Counted from the first letter of the stretch, positions 34,153-43,493 are shown. The stretch: DNA of 64,000 nt from Solimicrobium sp040544425 (GCA_040544425.1 JBEONO010000010.1:73383-137382), one strand, 5' to 3'. The notes: a model not told the origin generated them from the sequence alone. Program-made: numbers and translations.

Positions 34153-35946
34153 ATGAATAACATTCGTAATTTCTCGATTATTGCGCATATCGACCACGGA
34201 AAATCCACTTTAGCAGATCGCATCATCCAACTTTGCGGAGGCCTGTCTGATCGTGAAATGGAAGCGCAAGTGCTTGATTCCATGGATATTGAGCGCGAGC
34301 GCGGGATCACTATCAAGGCGCAGACCGCTGCGTTGAATTACAAGTCCCGCGATGGAAAGATCTACAACCTGAATTTGATCGACACACCAGGCCATGTCGA
34401 CTTCAGTTATGAGGTCAGCCGGTCCTTGTCGGCTTGCGAAGGCGCGCTGTTGGTAGTCGATGCTTCACAGGGCGTGGAAGCACAAACAGTCGCGAACTGT
34501 TATACCGCGATTGAACTGGGCGTTGAAGTTGTTCCTGTTTTGAACAAGATTGATTTACCTTCAGCCGATCCTGAAAATGCAGCGAGTGAAATTGAAGAAG
34601 TCATCGGTATTGATGCCAGTGAAGCCGTGCATTGTTCCGCCAAAACCGGGTTGGGTGTCATCGATGTGATCGAATCGCTGATCGCCAAAGTTCCCGCTCC
34701 TAAAGGCGATCCAACAGCACCACTCCAGGCCCTGATTGTCGATTCCTGGTTTGATAATTATGTCGGTGTGGTGATGCTGGTGCGCGTCAAAAATGGCACC
34801 TTGCGTCCTAAAGATAAAATTCTGTTGATGGCCAATGGTTCTCAGCATCTGGTTGAAAGTGTCGGCGTATTCACGCCCAAATCGTTGACGCGCGATTCGC
34901 TCAGTGCGGGTCAGGTTGGTTTCGTCATAGCAGGTATTAAAGAATTAAAAGCGGCCAAAGTCGGTGACACGGTTACCTTGGCCACAAAGCCAGCGGCAGA
35001 GCCGTTGCCAGGTTTTAAAGAAGTACAGCCGCAGGTTTTTGCCGGACTGTTTCCTGTCGAAGCTAACCAGTACGAGGCGCTGCGTGATTCGCTTGAAAAA
35101 CTCAAGTTGAACGATGCCGCCCTGCAGTACGAGCCGGAGGTTTCTCAAGCCTTGGGCTTTGGATTTCGCTGCGGCTTCCTGGGGTTGTTGCACATGGAGA
35201 TTGTGCAGGAACGATTGGAGCGTGAGTTCGACATGGATCTGATTACCACGGCACCCACTGTGATCTATGAAGTGGTGCAGGGTGACGGTTCCATATTGAT
35301 GGTCGATAACCCGTCCAAAATGCCCGATCCGTCACGCATCGAAGTGGTACGGGAACCAATCGTCACAGTCAATTTGTACATGCCACAGGAATACGTTGGA
35401 TCGGTGATTACTTTATGCACCGGTAAGCGCGGCGTGCAGCTGGATATGAGTTATCACGGCCGTCAGGTGAAGTTGACCTATGAAATCCCCATGGCAGAAA
35501 TTGTGATGGATTTCTTTGATCGCCTGAAATCAACCTCGCGCGGCTATGCCTCTATGGATTATGAATTCAAAGAGTATCGCCCAGCCGACGTCGTTAAAGT
35601 CGATATGCTTATCAATGGTGAAAAAGTCGACGCGTTGGCGATTATCGTTCACAGGGCGAACAGCCAATATCGCGGTCGGGCAGTTGCAGCGAAAATGCGC
35701 GAGCTAATACCTCGGCAAATGTTCGATGTGGCTATCCAGGCGGCGATCGGCGCAAACATTATTTCCCGCGAAAACGTCAAGGCACTCAGAAAGAACGTGT
35801 TGGCTAAGTGCTATGGCGGCGATATTAGCCGCAAGCGCAAATTATTGGAAAAGCAAAAAGCAGGTAAAAAGCGCATGAAACAGGTTGGTTCAGTCGAAAT
35901 ACCCCAAGAGGCATTTTTAGCAATTTTACAAGTGGAAGATAAATGA
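34153..35946 (+). CDS. lepA: Elongation factor 4 (LepA)
   Basis: Encodes 597 residues from ATG 34153 (MNNIRNFSIIAHIDHGKST); this matches the conserved LepA start, while an upstream in-frame TTG would add a non-conserved tail. LepA is a ribosome-associated GTPase that affects translation and initiation-complex assembly. GTPase motifs: AHIDHGKSTLADR, the REMEAQVLDSMDIERERGIT switch, DTPGHVDF and LNKIDLPSADP. The LepA-specific C-terminal domain is present (ending VEIPQEAFLAILQ). The stop overlaps lepB by 4 bp. The first genes of this operon follow the usual betaproteobacterial order. Confidence 0.97.
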   Translation: MNNIRNFSIIAHIDHGKSTLADRIIQLCGGLSDREMEAQVLDSMDIERERGITIKAQTAALNYKSRDGKIYNLNLIDTPGHVDFSYEVSRSLSACEGALLVVDASQGVEAQTVANCYTAIELGVEVVPVLNKIDLPSADPENAASEIEEVIGIDASEAVHCSAKTGLGVIDVIESLIAKVPAPKGDPTAPLQALIVDSWFDNYVGVVMLVRVKNGTLRPKDKILLMANGSQHLVESVGVFTPKSLTRDSLSAGQVGFVIAGIKELKAAKVGDTVTLATKPAAEPLPGFKEVQPQVFAGLFPVEANQYEALRDSLEKLKLNDAALQYEPEVSQALGFGFRCGFLGLLHMEIVQERLEREFDMDLITTAPTVIYEVVQGDGSILMVDNPSKMPDPSRIEVVREPIVTVNLYMPQEYVGSVITLCTGKRGVQLDMSYHGRQVKLTYEIPMAEIVMDFFDRLKSTSRGYASMDYEFKEYRPADVVKVDMLINGEKVDALAIIVHRANSQYRGRAVAAKMRELIPRQMFDVAIQAAIGANIISRENVKALRKNVLAKCYGGDISRKRKLLEKQKAGKKRMKQVGSVEIPQEAFLAILQVEDK

Positions 35947-36878
35947 ACTTTCAATCAATATTAGGTAACTTCGCGTTAATTCTATTTATCTTAACTATTA
36001 TTACTGGCGCAGTCTGGTTCTTGGATATGTTTGTTTTGGCTAAGCAAAGAAGAGTGGCGGCAGATGCTGCTGTAGCCGAATTTGACGCGCGAAGAGAGAA
36101 ATTGTCGGCTGAAGGCCTGAAATTGGAGACAAGTAATCGCGAAGAACTCAAAGCGACACTGCTCCGTCAGCCAGCCTGGGTTGAATACACAGGAAGTTTT
36201 TTCCCGGTTATTTTGTTGGTGTTTTGCCTGCGCTCATTTCTGTATGAGCCATTTAAAATTCCTTCCAGCTCTATGCTGCCGACCTTGTTGGTTGGTGATC
36301 TTATTCTGGTGAATAAATTTACCTATGGCATTCGCTTGCCGATAATTAACAAAAAAATCATTGAAATCAATCAACCGCAACGCGGCGACGTCATGGTATT
36401 TAAATATCCAAAAGATATGTCATTGGATTATATTAAGCGTGTAATCGGTGTGCCAGGTGATAAAATTACCTACAGGAACAAAAAGCTGACAGTGAATGGC
36501 AAAGAATTGAGTTACGCGGAACTGCCAGACTTTCTGGACGAGGAACGCCTCACCTATGCAAAGCATTACGAAGAAAATCTGACTGGTGTCAAACATCAGA
36601 TACTCAATGACGAACGGGCCCCAACTTATGTGCAGGGCTCACATGAGTTTCCGCACAGTGAATTGTGCAGCTACGATTTGGAAGGTTTCACCTGTACGGT
36701 GCCCGCAGGAAATTATTTCATGATGGGCGATAACAGGGATAATAGTGCGGACAGCCGTTACTGGGGTTTCGTGCCAGATGAGAATATTGTGGGAAAAGCA
36801 TTTGGGATCTGGATGAACCAGAACATCATCACCAATTTCGATTTAAGCAAATTTAAGCGTATTGGCAGTTTTCAATAG
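35943..36878 (+). CDS. lepB: Signal peptidase I (LepB)
   Basis: Encodes 311 residues. LepB cleaves signal peptides of exported proteins on the periplasmic face of the inner membrane. Two N-terminal membrane segments (about 6-28 and 78-98) anchor it. The catalytic Ser lies in KIPSSSMLPTLLVGDLIL and the Lys in LDYIKRVIGVPGDKI, and the family box GDNRDNSADSRYWGFV follows. The ATGA junction with lepA indicates co-translation; the lepAB pair is conserved widely. Confidence 0.96.
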   Translation: MNFQSILGNFALILFILTIITGAVWFLDMFVLAKQRRVAADAAVAEFDARREKLSAEGLKLETSNREELKATLLRQPAWVEYTGSFFPVILLVFCLRSFLYEPFKIPSSSMLPTLLVGDLILVNKFTYGIRLPIINKKIIEINQPQRGDVMVFKYPKDMSLDYIKRVIGVPGDKITYRNKKLTVNGKELSYAELPDFLDEERLTYAKHYEENLTGVKHQILNDERAPTYVQGSHEFPHSELCSYDLEGFTCTVPAGNYFMMGDNRDNSADSRYWGFVPDENIVGKAFGIWMNQNIITNFDLSKFKRIGSFQ

Positions 36879-36901
36879 TAATTCACACTGTGGAGAAAAA
36901 T

Positions 36902-37270
36902 ATGGTTGGTATTTCTAGTCTACGTAAGCAGCGCGGCCTGTCACTGTCTGGTCTGATATTGACCTTGGTACTGATTGGTATCGCCGCTGTTATCGGCATG
37001 CAGGTGGTACCGGCTGTAGTTGAATTTGAAAGTATCAAGAAGGCTGTTCTGGAGGCGCGCAACAAAGGGACCACAGCACAGGAAATCGTGGCTTCGTACA
37101 ACAAGCAGGCGGTTGCAGGATACATAACGTCAGTCTCTGGGAACGATCTGGTGATTGTTAAGGAAGACGGCATGTATGTTGTCAGCTTCGCCTATGAGAA
37201 AAAGCTGCCACTGTTTGGTCCGGCAAGTTTGTTGTTAGAGTTTTCTTCAAGTACAGATAACAAAAAATAA
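36902..37270 (+). CDS. DUF4845 family membrane-anchored protein
   Basis: About 122 residues from ATG 36902, which has GGAG upstream; a GTG at 36890 would add four residues. A short basic N-terminus (SLRKQRGLSLSG) leads into one hydrophobic helix (LILTLVLIGIAAVIGMQVVP), a pilin-like arrangement, then a small periplasmic domain ending in YEKKLPLFGPASLLLEFS. DUF4845 proteins regularly lie between lepB and rnc in betaproteobacteria; the function is unknown. The GLSLSGLILT start resembles a type IV prepilin leader, but the usual Gly-Phe-Thr-Leu-Ile-Glu motif is missing. Confidence 0.85.
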   Translation: MVGISSLRKQRGLSLSGLILTLVLIGIAAVIGMQVVPAVVEFESIKKAVLEARNKGTTAQEIVASYNKQAVAGYITSVSGNDLVIVKEDGMYVVSFAYEKKLPLFGPASLLLEFSSSTDNKK

Positions 37271-37291
37271 GTAATTATTTAATCGGGCGGT

Positions 37292-38125
37292 ATGATAAAC
37301 GACACATTATTGCAAAATAAACTGGGACACGTTTTTAACAACGCATCCCTGTTGCGCCAGGCTTTGACTCACCGAAGTCATAGCGTGCTACATAATGAGC
37401 GTTTGGAATTTTTGGGTGATTCGGTTTTAAACTGTGTGGTTGCTTCACTGCTGTTTGAAAAATATACCAAAATTGACGAAGGTGATTTGTCGCGACTTCG
37501 TGCCAATTTAGTCAAGCAGCAGTCGCTGTATGAAATTGCTTTGCGGTTGGAATTGGCGCAGTTTTTGCGTCTGGGTGAAGGCGAACTGAAATCTGGTGGT
37601 TTTCGCCGTCCTTCGATACTGGCGGACACCCTGGAGGCACTATTTGGCGCAATTTATCTGGACGGCGGCTTTAATGCTGCCCGGGATGTGATTTGCGGTT
37701 TGTACATGCCGATACTTGAGACTGTTGATCCTGCTACTCTGGGCAAGGACGCCAAGACGTTACTCCAGGAATATTTGCAAAGCAAAAAAATTGCGTTACC
37801 AATCTATACTGTTGCTGCGACTCACGGCGCAGCGCACAGTCAGGAATTTGAAGTGGAATGTTCCATTCCAAAATTGGAAATCCAGGTTTTTGGCACTGGT
37901 GGCAGCAGACGGGCCGGAGAGCAGGCAGCTGCAAAAATGGCTTTGGAAGCGGCGCTGACAGTTCTCGCCAAATCACCAACTTCGAAACGAAAATCAAAAC
38001 CGCGTACGACCCAGTTAAAGCTGGCCGGTATTGCGACGGTGCAGTCCGACGAAGATACTACTGAAAAAAACAAATCGTCACCCACTTTGAACTCCAGCAC
38101 TACTACACAACCAAAAATAGCATGA
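37292..38125 (+). CDS. rnc: Ribonuclease III
   Basis: Encodes 277 residues, about 50 more than E. coli RNase III. The catalytic domain (about 1-150) has the family signature NERLEFLGDSVLNCVVASLL and the late acidic segment ADTLEALFGAIYLDGGF. A double-stranded-RNA-binding domain follows (about 157-225, with GTGGSRRAGEQAAAKMALEA). The remaining tail (about 228-277) is Lys/Thr/Ser-rich and low in complexity. RNase III matures rRNA and processes structured RNAs. The stop overlaps era by 4 bp. Confidence 0.96.
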   Translation: MINDTLLQNKLGHVFNNASLLRQALTHRSHSVLHNERLEFLGDSVLNCVVASLLFEKYTKIDEGDLSRLRANLVKQQSLYEIALRLELAQFLRLGEGELKSGGFRRPSILADTLEALFGAIYLDGGFNAARDVICGLYMPILETVDPATLGKDAKTLLQEYLQSKKIALPIYTVAATHGAAHSQEFEVECSIPKLEIQVFGTGGSRRAGEQAAAKMALEAALTVLAKSPTSKRKSKPRTTQLKLAGIATVQSDEDTTEKNKSSPTLNSSTTTQPKIA

Positions 38126-39036
38126 CTGATTCGTCTCACACAGATTTGACCGCAGAAGATTTTCGCTGCGGTTACATCGCCATAGTTGGCCGCCCGAATG
38201 TCGGTAAATCTACATTAATGAATGGATTGATCGGTGCCAAAGTAAGTATCACGTCGCGCAAGGCGCAAACGACGCGGCATCGCATTACCGGAATTCAAAC
38301 CAAAGGCAATGCGCAATTCGTCTATGTCGACACACCAGGTTTTCAGACTAAACACTCAAATGCCCTCAATCGGACACTGAATCGCACTGTCACAACGACA
38401 TTGACCGCCGTTGATGTGGTTTTATACGTGGTTGAAGCAGGCATGTTTTCAGACGCAGATATTGCTGTCTTGGAGCTGTTGCCGAAAAATATTCCTTGTA
38501 TCCTGGTGATTAATAAATCAGACCACATCAAGGACAAAGCCGTGCTGATGCCTTTTGCGGCGCAGGTCTCAGGTCGTTTCAATTTTGCCGCAATTGTTCC
38601 GGTATCGGCGCGTCAAGGATTTCAACTCGACATTCTGGAAAACGAAGTCAAAAAACTTTTGCCACTCAATGCGCCGATGTTTTCGGAAGACGATATCACT
38701 GACAAGAGTGAAAAGTTTTTGGCGGCCGAAATTGTGCGCGAAAAAGTGTTTCGGTTTGTCGGAGACGAGATTCCCTATACCAGCACGGTCCTGGTTGAGA
38801 AATTTGAGCAAGAGGGAAACCTGCGCAGAATTTTTATTGCAATACTGGTCGACCGCGACGGCCACAAAGCCATGATGATCGGAAAAAAGGGCGAACGACT
38901 CAAAGAAATCTCGACCCAATCCAGGCTCGATATGGAAAAATTGTTTGGCGGACCGGTTTATCTGGAAATCTGGATCAAAATAAAATCCGGCTGGGCTGAT
39001 AATGAAGCTGGCCTGCGCGCCTATGGTTACGAGTAG
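38122..39036 (+). CDS. era: GTPase Era
   Basis: Encodes 304 residues. Era binds the 3' end of 16S rRNA and is needed for 30S assembly. GTPase motifs: G1 VGRPNVGKSTLMNGLIGAKV, G3 VDTPGFQTKHSN, G4 VINKSDHIKD and G5 PVSARQG. The C-terminal KH RNA-binding domain is seen in KAMMIGKKGERLKEISTQSR. The ATGA overlap with rnc couples its translation, as in most Proteobacteria; recO follows after 11 bp. Confidence 0.97.
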   Translation: MTDSSHTDLTAEDFRCGYIAIVGRPNVGKSTLMNGLIGAKVSITSRKAQTTRHRITGIQTKGNAQFVYVDTPGFQTKHSNALNRTLNRTVTTTLTAVDVVLYVVEAGMFSDADIAVLELLPKNIPCILVINKSDHIKDKAVLMPFAAQVSGRFNFAAIVPVSARQGFQLDILENEVKKLLPLNAPMFSEDDITDKSEKFLAAEIVREKVFRFVGDEIPYTSTVLVEKFEQEGNLRRIFIAILVDRDGHKAMMIGKKGERLKEISTQSRLDMEKLFGGPVYLEIWIKIKSGWADNEAGLRAYGYE

Positions 39037-39047
39037 TCCAATTTTCT

Positions 39048-39857
39048 ATGACGAGTACTGTTGACAAGCACTTACCTGACTCAACAGATTTGACCGAATC
39101 TGTACCACGGCAAAACTACGCCAAGTTAGTCAATCGACAGATCCGTCCGTTCCGTGTTTTGGCACAGCCGGCCTTTGTCTTGCATAGCTACCCCTATAAA
39201 GAAACCAGCCTGATCATTGACGTCTTTAGCCGCCAATTTGGTCGGGTAGCATTGTTAGCCAAAGGCGCAAAGAGGCCGCACTCCCAATTACGCGGAGTCT
39301 TGCAGACTTTCCAGCCCCTGACAATTTCATGGAGTGGCAAATCCGATTTGCAGACCCTGACCGCTGCTGAATGGGTTGGTGGTATGCCGCCGCTGGAACG
39401 AAACGCCTTGCTTTGCGGGTTTTATTTGAACGAAATTATCATCAAGCTGTTGCAGCGTGATGATCCGCAACCACTGCTGTTTGATAAATACGTTTCGACC
39501 ATTAATCAGCTGGCACACATTGAGCCTGTACCGATACTGCTGCGCAAATTTGAACTGAATCTGCTTAAAATGGCGGGTGTAATCAGTGACCTGTCTTTTT
39601 GTGTGCAACAACGAAGCACAGTGGTGCCAGGTACGCTCTATATTGTGGATCCCGAATCCGGAACACGTCCGGCGCGCGAGGGCGAGGCTGGGGTCAAGGT
39701 GTTTGGTAAAACCTTGATTGATATGCAGATAGAAAATTATTCAGACGCAGATACCCAGGTGCAAAGTAAATTACTGATGCGTGCCTTGTTGGCGCATCAT
39801 TTGCACGGAAACCCGATACATACCCGGCAAATTTTAGTGGATTTGCAAAACCTATGA
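39048..39857 (+). CDS. recO: DNA repair protein RecO
   Basis: Encodes 269 residues. RecO works with RecF and RecR to load RecA on SSB-coated single-stranded DNA. The N-terminal OB fold reads AFVLHSYPYKETSLIIDVFS and then VALLAKGAKRPHSQLRGVLQ; the central helices (ERNALLCGFYLNEIIIKLLQ) are family-like. The N-terminal 40 residues are a longer polar extension than in E. coli RecO (242 residues). The stop overlaps pdxJ by 4 bp. Confidence 0.95.
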   Translation: MTSTVDKHLPDSTDLTESVPRQNYAKLVNRQIRPFRVLAQPAFVLHSYPYKETSLIIDVFSRQFGRVALLAKGAKRPHSQLRGVLQTFQPLTISWSGKSDLQTLTAAEWVGGMPPLERNALLCGFYLNEIIIKLLQRDDPQPLLFDKYVSTINQLAHIEPVPILLRKFELNLLKMAGVISDLSFCVQQRSTVVPGTLYIVDPESGTRPAREGEAGVKVFGKTLIDMQIENYSDADTQVQSKLLMRALLAHHLHGNPIHTRQILVDLQNL

Positions 39858-40636
39858 CCAATTACGATCGGATGCATATGTTAGAACTTGGCATTAATAT
39901 CGACCACGTTGCGACCCTGCGCAACGCACGTGGTACTGTTTATCCGGACCCCATTCGGGCAGCCATATTGGCTGAACATGCTGGCGCAGATGTGATTACG
40001 CTGCATTTGCGCGAAGACAGGCGCCACATCAAAGATGCGGATGTACGTGCGATCCGGCCCCAGCTGATTACCCGCATGAATTTGGAGGCCGCAATTACCA
40101 CTGAAATGTTGGACTTCGCCTGTGAAATCAAACCACAGGATGTGTGCCTGGTCCCGGAACATCGCGCGGAAGTAACGACCGAAGGTGGCTTGGATGTAGT
40201 CAGGCATTTTTCTCAGGTGCAGGCTGCAGTAAAACAGTTACACGCTGAAGGAATTCGGGTTAGCCTGTTTATCGACCCGGCAGAAGATCAAATTCAGGCA
40301 GCAACTGAAGCCGGTGCAACAGTCATAGAAATCCACACCGGTCGTTACGCGGACGCAAGCAACCCGGTTGAGCAAAATGATGAGCTGACTCGGGTCAAGC
40401 AGGGTGTGTTGATGGGCGTGCAAAGAGGGTTGCGTGTCAATGCCGGACATGGTTTGCATTACACCAATGTTCAGGCAATAGCTGCAATTTCTGATATCAG
40501 TGAATTAAATATTGGCCACGCAATTGTCGCCCATGCCGTGTTCGTTGGCTGGGAAACGGCGGTGCGTGAAATGAAAGCGCTCATGATTCAGGCGCGGCTG
40601 GCTTCAAACGCAACCATTGGATTTTCCGGCGCTTAA
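39854..40636 (+). CDS. pdxJ: Pyridoxine 5'-phosphate synthase PdxJ
   Basis: Encodes up to 260 residues. PdxJ condenses 1-deoxyxylulose 5-phosphate with amino-acetone phosphate in vitamin B6 synthesis. Signatures: LGINIDHVATLRNARGTVYP, ADVITLHLREDRRHIKDAD and RVNAGHGLHYTNV. The start at 39854 overlaps the recO stop by 4 bp; ATG codons at 39872 and 39878 would remove 6 or 8 residues, and the latter matches the conserved start better. In many Burkholderiales acpS follows directly; here uvrC follows. Confidence 0.96.
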   Translation: MTNYDRMHMLELGINIDHVATLRNARGTVYPDPIRAAILAEHAGADVITLHLREDRRHIKDADVRAIRPQLITRMNLEAAITTEMLDFACEIKPQDVCLVPEHRAEVTTEGGLDVVRHFSQVQAAVKQLHAEGIRVSLFIDPAEDQIQAATEAGATVIEIHTGRYADASNPVEQNDELTRVKQGVLMGVQRGLRVNAGHGLHYTNVQAIAAISDISELNIGHAIVAHAVFVGWETAVREMKALMIQARLASNATIGFSGA

Positions 40637-40674
40637 GTGCGTGACTATTTTTTCTCACTCACTCAATTTTAGCC

Positions 40675-42519
40675 ATGCAAGATGCGACCCCGCTCCGATT
40701 ACAGATACTGGATATAGTTGGCAAGCTGCCGCATTTGCCCGGGGTGTATCGGTATTTTGACAGTGCTGACAAAATCTTATACGTAGGCAAAGCCCGTGAT
40801 CTGAAAAAGCGGGTCAGCAGCTATTTCCAGAAAAATTTAGCCAGCCCGCGCATCGCTTTGATGGTGGAAAAAATCGCGCGTCTGGAGACCACGGTAACGC
40901 GCAGCGAAGCGGAAGCCTTAATCCTCGAAAATAATTTAATCAAATCATTGCAACCGCGTTTCAATATTTTATTTCGCGATGATAAATCCTACCCTTACTT
41001 AAAAATCACCGGTCAAGATGTGCCGCGCATGATGTATTACCGCGGGTCGATCGATAAAAGAAATCAGTACTTCGGACCATTTCCCAGCGCCTGGGCGGTA
41101 AAGGAATCAATCCAGATTCTGCAGAAAATATTTCAGCTGCGCAGTTGTGAAGACAGTGTCTTTGCCAATCGCACCCGACCTTGTCTGCTGCATCAGATTC
41201 AGCGCTGCAGTGCACCCTGCGTAGGGATCATCAGCGCAGCGGATTACGCCGAAGATGTCAACAATGCCGCGCAATTCTTGCGGGGGCGGCAAAGCGAAGT
41301 CATGCAATTTTTAGAGAAAAAGATGATGACCTTCGCGGATCAATTGGCCTTTGAAAAAGCGGCAGTGGTGCGCAACCAAATGTCAGCGTTGGCGAAAGTA
41401 TTGCATCAGCAAGGTATGGAAAGCAGCAATGATGTCGATCTCGATATTATTGCCGTGTTTATCAAAGGCGGACGAGCCTGCGTGAATCTGGCGATGGTGC
41501 GTGGTGGCCGACATTTGGGCGACCGTGCCTATTTTCCAAATCACGTTGACGAGGCCGTGACGGAGGTTGATTTGGATACCGAGGTGTTGCAGGCATTTTT
41601 GGCCCAGCACTACTTGGATCAATACATACCATCGATACTGGTCGTCAATTGCGTCCTGGACGCGCCGGAATTATTGCTGGCGTTAATGGAACAGTGCGGC
41701 CATAAAATTCATATCATCACGCAACCGCAAGAGCAGCGGCGGCATTGGTTGGAAATGGCACAAAAAGGCGCAGAGCTGGCGCTTGCCCGTTTGCTCACCG
41801 AACAGGGATCTCAGCAAGCACGTACCCGGGCCCTGGTCGAAGCATTACGACTGGATTGCGAGGATCTGGAATTGCTGCGCATTGAGTGCTTCGATATCAG
41901 CCACACCAGTGGTGAGGCAACCCAGGCATCCTGTGTCGTGTTCCACCACCACCAAATGCAAAATAGCGAATACCGTCGCTATAACATCGACGACATTACC
42001 CCCGGCGACGATTACGCCGCGATGCGTCAGGTGCTGCAGCGACGTTACGAAAAGGTCGCCAGCAACAACGGCGTCATGCCCGATATAGTGCTGATTGACG
42101 GTGGCAAGGGGCAGGTTGAGATTGCGCGGCAAGTGTTTGTCGAGCTTGGTTTGGATATCGGCCTGATTGTCGGGGTGTCAAAAGGCGAAGGGCGCAAGGT
42201 CGGCCTGGAAACGCTGGTATTTGTTGACGGTCGCCAAGCGCAGGAACTCGGTCGGGATTCCGCCGCGCTTATGTTAATTGCACAAATCCGCGATGAGGCA
42301 CACCGCTTTGCGATTACCGGAATGCGCGCCAAGCGGGCAAAATCCCGTCAGACTTCGCGCCTGGAAGAGATAGAAGGCATAGGCTCCAAACGTCGGCAGA
42401 AATTATTGGTACGATTTGGTGGCCTAAAAGGGGTGGTAGATGCTAGCATTGAAGACTTGGCTTCTGTCGACGGAATTTCTACTCAGTTGGCTGAACAAAT
42501 CTATAAGCAATTACACTGA
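40675..42519 (+). CDS. uvrC: UvrABC nuclease subunit C (UvrC)
   Basis: Encodes 614 residues. UvrC makes both incisions around DNA lesions in nucleotide excision repair. Domains in order: GIY-YIG nuclease (about 15-95, with LPGVYRYFDSADKILYVGKA), Cys-rich region (CEDSVFANRTRPCLLHQIQR, CSAPC), UVR helix pair (FLEKKMMTFADQLAFEKAAV), RNase H-like nuclease (IECFDISHTSGEATQASCVV, VLIDGGKGQVE) and two C-terminal helix-hairpin-helices (EEIEGIGSKRRQKLLVRFGG). pgsA follows after 15 bp, a pairing seen in many Proteobacteria. Confidence 0.97.
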   Translation: MQDATPLRLQILDIVGKLPHLPGVYRYFDSADKILYVGKARDLKKRVSSYFQKNLASPRIALMVEKIARLETTVTRSEAEALILENNLIKSLQPRFNILFRDDKSYPYLKITGQDVPRMMYYRGSIDKRNQYFGPFPSAWAVKESIQILQKIFQLRSCEDSVFANRTRPCLLHQIQRCSAPCVGIISAADYAEDVNNAAQFLRGRQSEVMQFLEKKMMTFADQLAFEKAAVVRNQMSALAKVLHQQGMESSNDVDLDIIAVFIKGGRACVNLAMVRGGRHLGDRAYFPNHVDEAVTEVDLDTEVLQAFLAQHYLDQYIPSILVVNCVLDAPELLLALMEQCGHKIHIITQPQEQRRHWLEMAQKGAELALARLLTEQGSQQARTRALVEALRLDCEDLELLRIECFDISHTSGEATQASCVVFHHHQMQNSEYRRYNIDDITPGDDYAAMRQVLQRRYEKVASNNGVMPDIVLIDGGKGQVEIARQVFVELGLDIGLIVGVSKGEGRKVGLETLVFVDGRQAQELGRDSAALMLIAQIRDEAHRFAITGMRAKRAKSRQTSRLEEIEGIGSKRRQKLLVRFGGLKGVVDASIEDLASVDGISTQLAEQIYKQLH

Positions 42520-42534
42520 GACAGGCAGCGAAAT

Positions 42535-43119
42535 ATGCCATTCAATACCCCGATTTTTTTGACCTGGTTACGGGTCGCTTTGATTCCGCTTGTAGTGGGC
42601 GTGTTCTACTTGCCGCATGCATGGCTGTCTCCATTTGACCAAGGTCTCGCATCGACCCTGATATTTATTGTCGCGGCCGTTACCGATTGGTTCGACGGGT
42701 TTTTAGCGCGACGCTGGAATCAAACCTCTGCTTTTGGCGCATTCCTCGATCCGGTGGCGGACAAGCTGATGGTTGCGGGCGCTTTGCTGGTGCTGGTGCA
42801 ATTAGACCGGGTCAACGCCTTGATCGCCTTCGTCATCATCGGGCGCGAAATTGCGATCTCAGCATTGCGCGAATGGATGGCACAAATCGGCGCCTCCAAA
42901 TCAGTCGCGGTCAGCTCGCTGGGAAAAATTAAAACAACTGCGCAAATGACGGCGATCCCAATGCTGCTGTTCAATGGCAAATTGCTGGGTGTAATCGATA
43001 CAGAATATTGGGGCGAAAAATTTCTGTGGCTCGCCGCCGTCTTGACCGTCTGGTCGATGCTTTACTATTTAAAACTGGCCTGGCCGCTGATTAAAGAGCA
43101 CTCCGGCAAACTTCCTTAG
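42535..43119 (+). CDS. pgsA: CDP-diacylglycerol-glycerol-3-phosphate 3-phosphatidyltransferase PgsA
   Basis: Encodes 194 residues with about five to six membrane helices. PgsA makes phosphatidylglycerol phosphate, the first committed step to phosphatidylglycerol and cardiolipin. The CDP-alcohol phosphotransferase motif is complete: DWFDGFLARRWNQTSAFG followed by FLDPVADKLM, giving the DG-AR-G-D-D pattern. The start FNTPIFLTWLRVALIPLVVG is typical. It is the last protein gene before the tRNA cluster. Confidence 0.96.
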   Translation: MPFNTPIFLTWLRVALIPLVVGVFYLPHAWLSPFDQGLASTLIFIVAAVTDWFDGFLARRWNQTSAFGAFLDPVADKLMVAGALLVLVQLDRVNALIAFVIIGREIAISALREWMAQIGASKSVAVSSLGKIKTTAQMTAIPMLLFNGKLLGVIDTEYWGEKFLWLAAVLTVWSMLYYLKLAWPLIKEHSGKLP

Positions 43120-43138
43120 CGATGGGCGGGAAATAGTG

Positions 43139-43166
43139 TTGACAGAAGAAGTGCTGCGGTTATAAT
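43139..43166 (+). promoter_or_regulatory. Consensus sigma-70 promoter upstream of the tRNA cluster (P1)
   Basis: TTGACA (43139-43144) and TATAAT (43161-43166) match both consensus boxes exactly, with a 16-bp spacer. The -10 box is nested inside an 8-bp inverted repeat, GAAGAAGT (43145-43152) and ACTTCTTC (43172-43179). Transcription would begin near 43173, about 245 bases before the first tRNA, a long leader for a tRNA transcript. No gene was recognised in the leader. Confidence 0.8.
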
Positions 43167-43300
43167 GTGCGACTTCTTCGGCGAGTGTCATCTGCTTACA
43201 ACAGCAACGTGACTTTGTGGAATGAGTAGATTGGCAAGTACTTTCAGTCGATTGTCAGTAATATGATTTGCAAAACAGCTTTCACTGAGCCAAAAATTGC

Positions 43301-43329
43301 TGGACAGGGTTAACATATTTAGATAGAAT
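43301..43329 (+). promoter_or_regulatory. Second predicted promoter of the tRNA cluster (P2)
   Basis: TGGACA (43301-43306) and TAGAAT (43324-43329) are 17 bp apart. The predicted start near 43336 lies about 80 bases before tRNA-Gly, a more usual distance than P1. Confidence 0.55.
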
Positions 43330-43417
43330 CTCGCTCTCATTCTTTTGTTGAATTTAGTGAAATTTAATAAGAGTTGGCAGCAGTTGGCGAAGTATGAGTA
43401 GTGTGTGGTGGAACAGC

Positions 43418-43493
43418 GCGGGAGTAGCTCAGTTGGTAGAGCGCAACCTTGCCAAGGTTGAGGTCGAGAGTTCGAGCCTCTTCTCCCGCTCCA
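43418..43493 (+). tRNA. tRNA-Gly(GCC), copy 1
   Basis: 76 bases with encoded CCA. Acceptor GCGGGAG pairs with CTCCCGC, the anticodon arm is CAACC-TTGCCAA-GGTTG with anticodon GCC, and the T arm carries TTCGAGC. It differs from copy 2 at one base only (C at 43477 against A at 43622, last base of the T loop). Confidence 0.97.
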
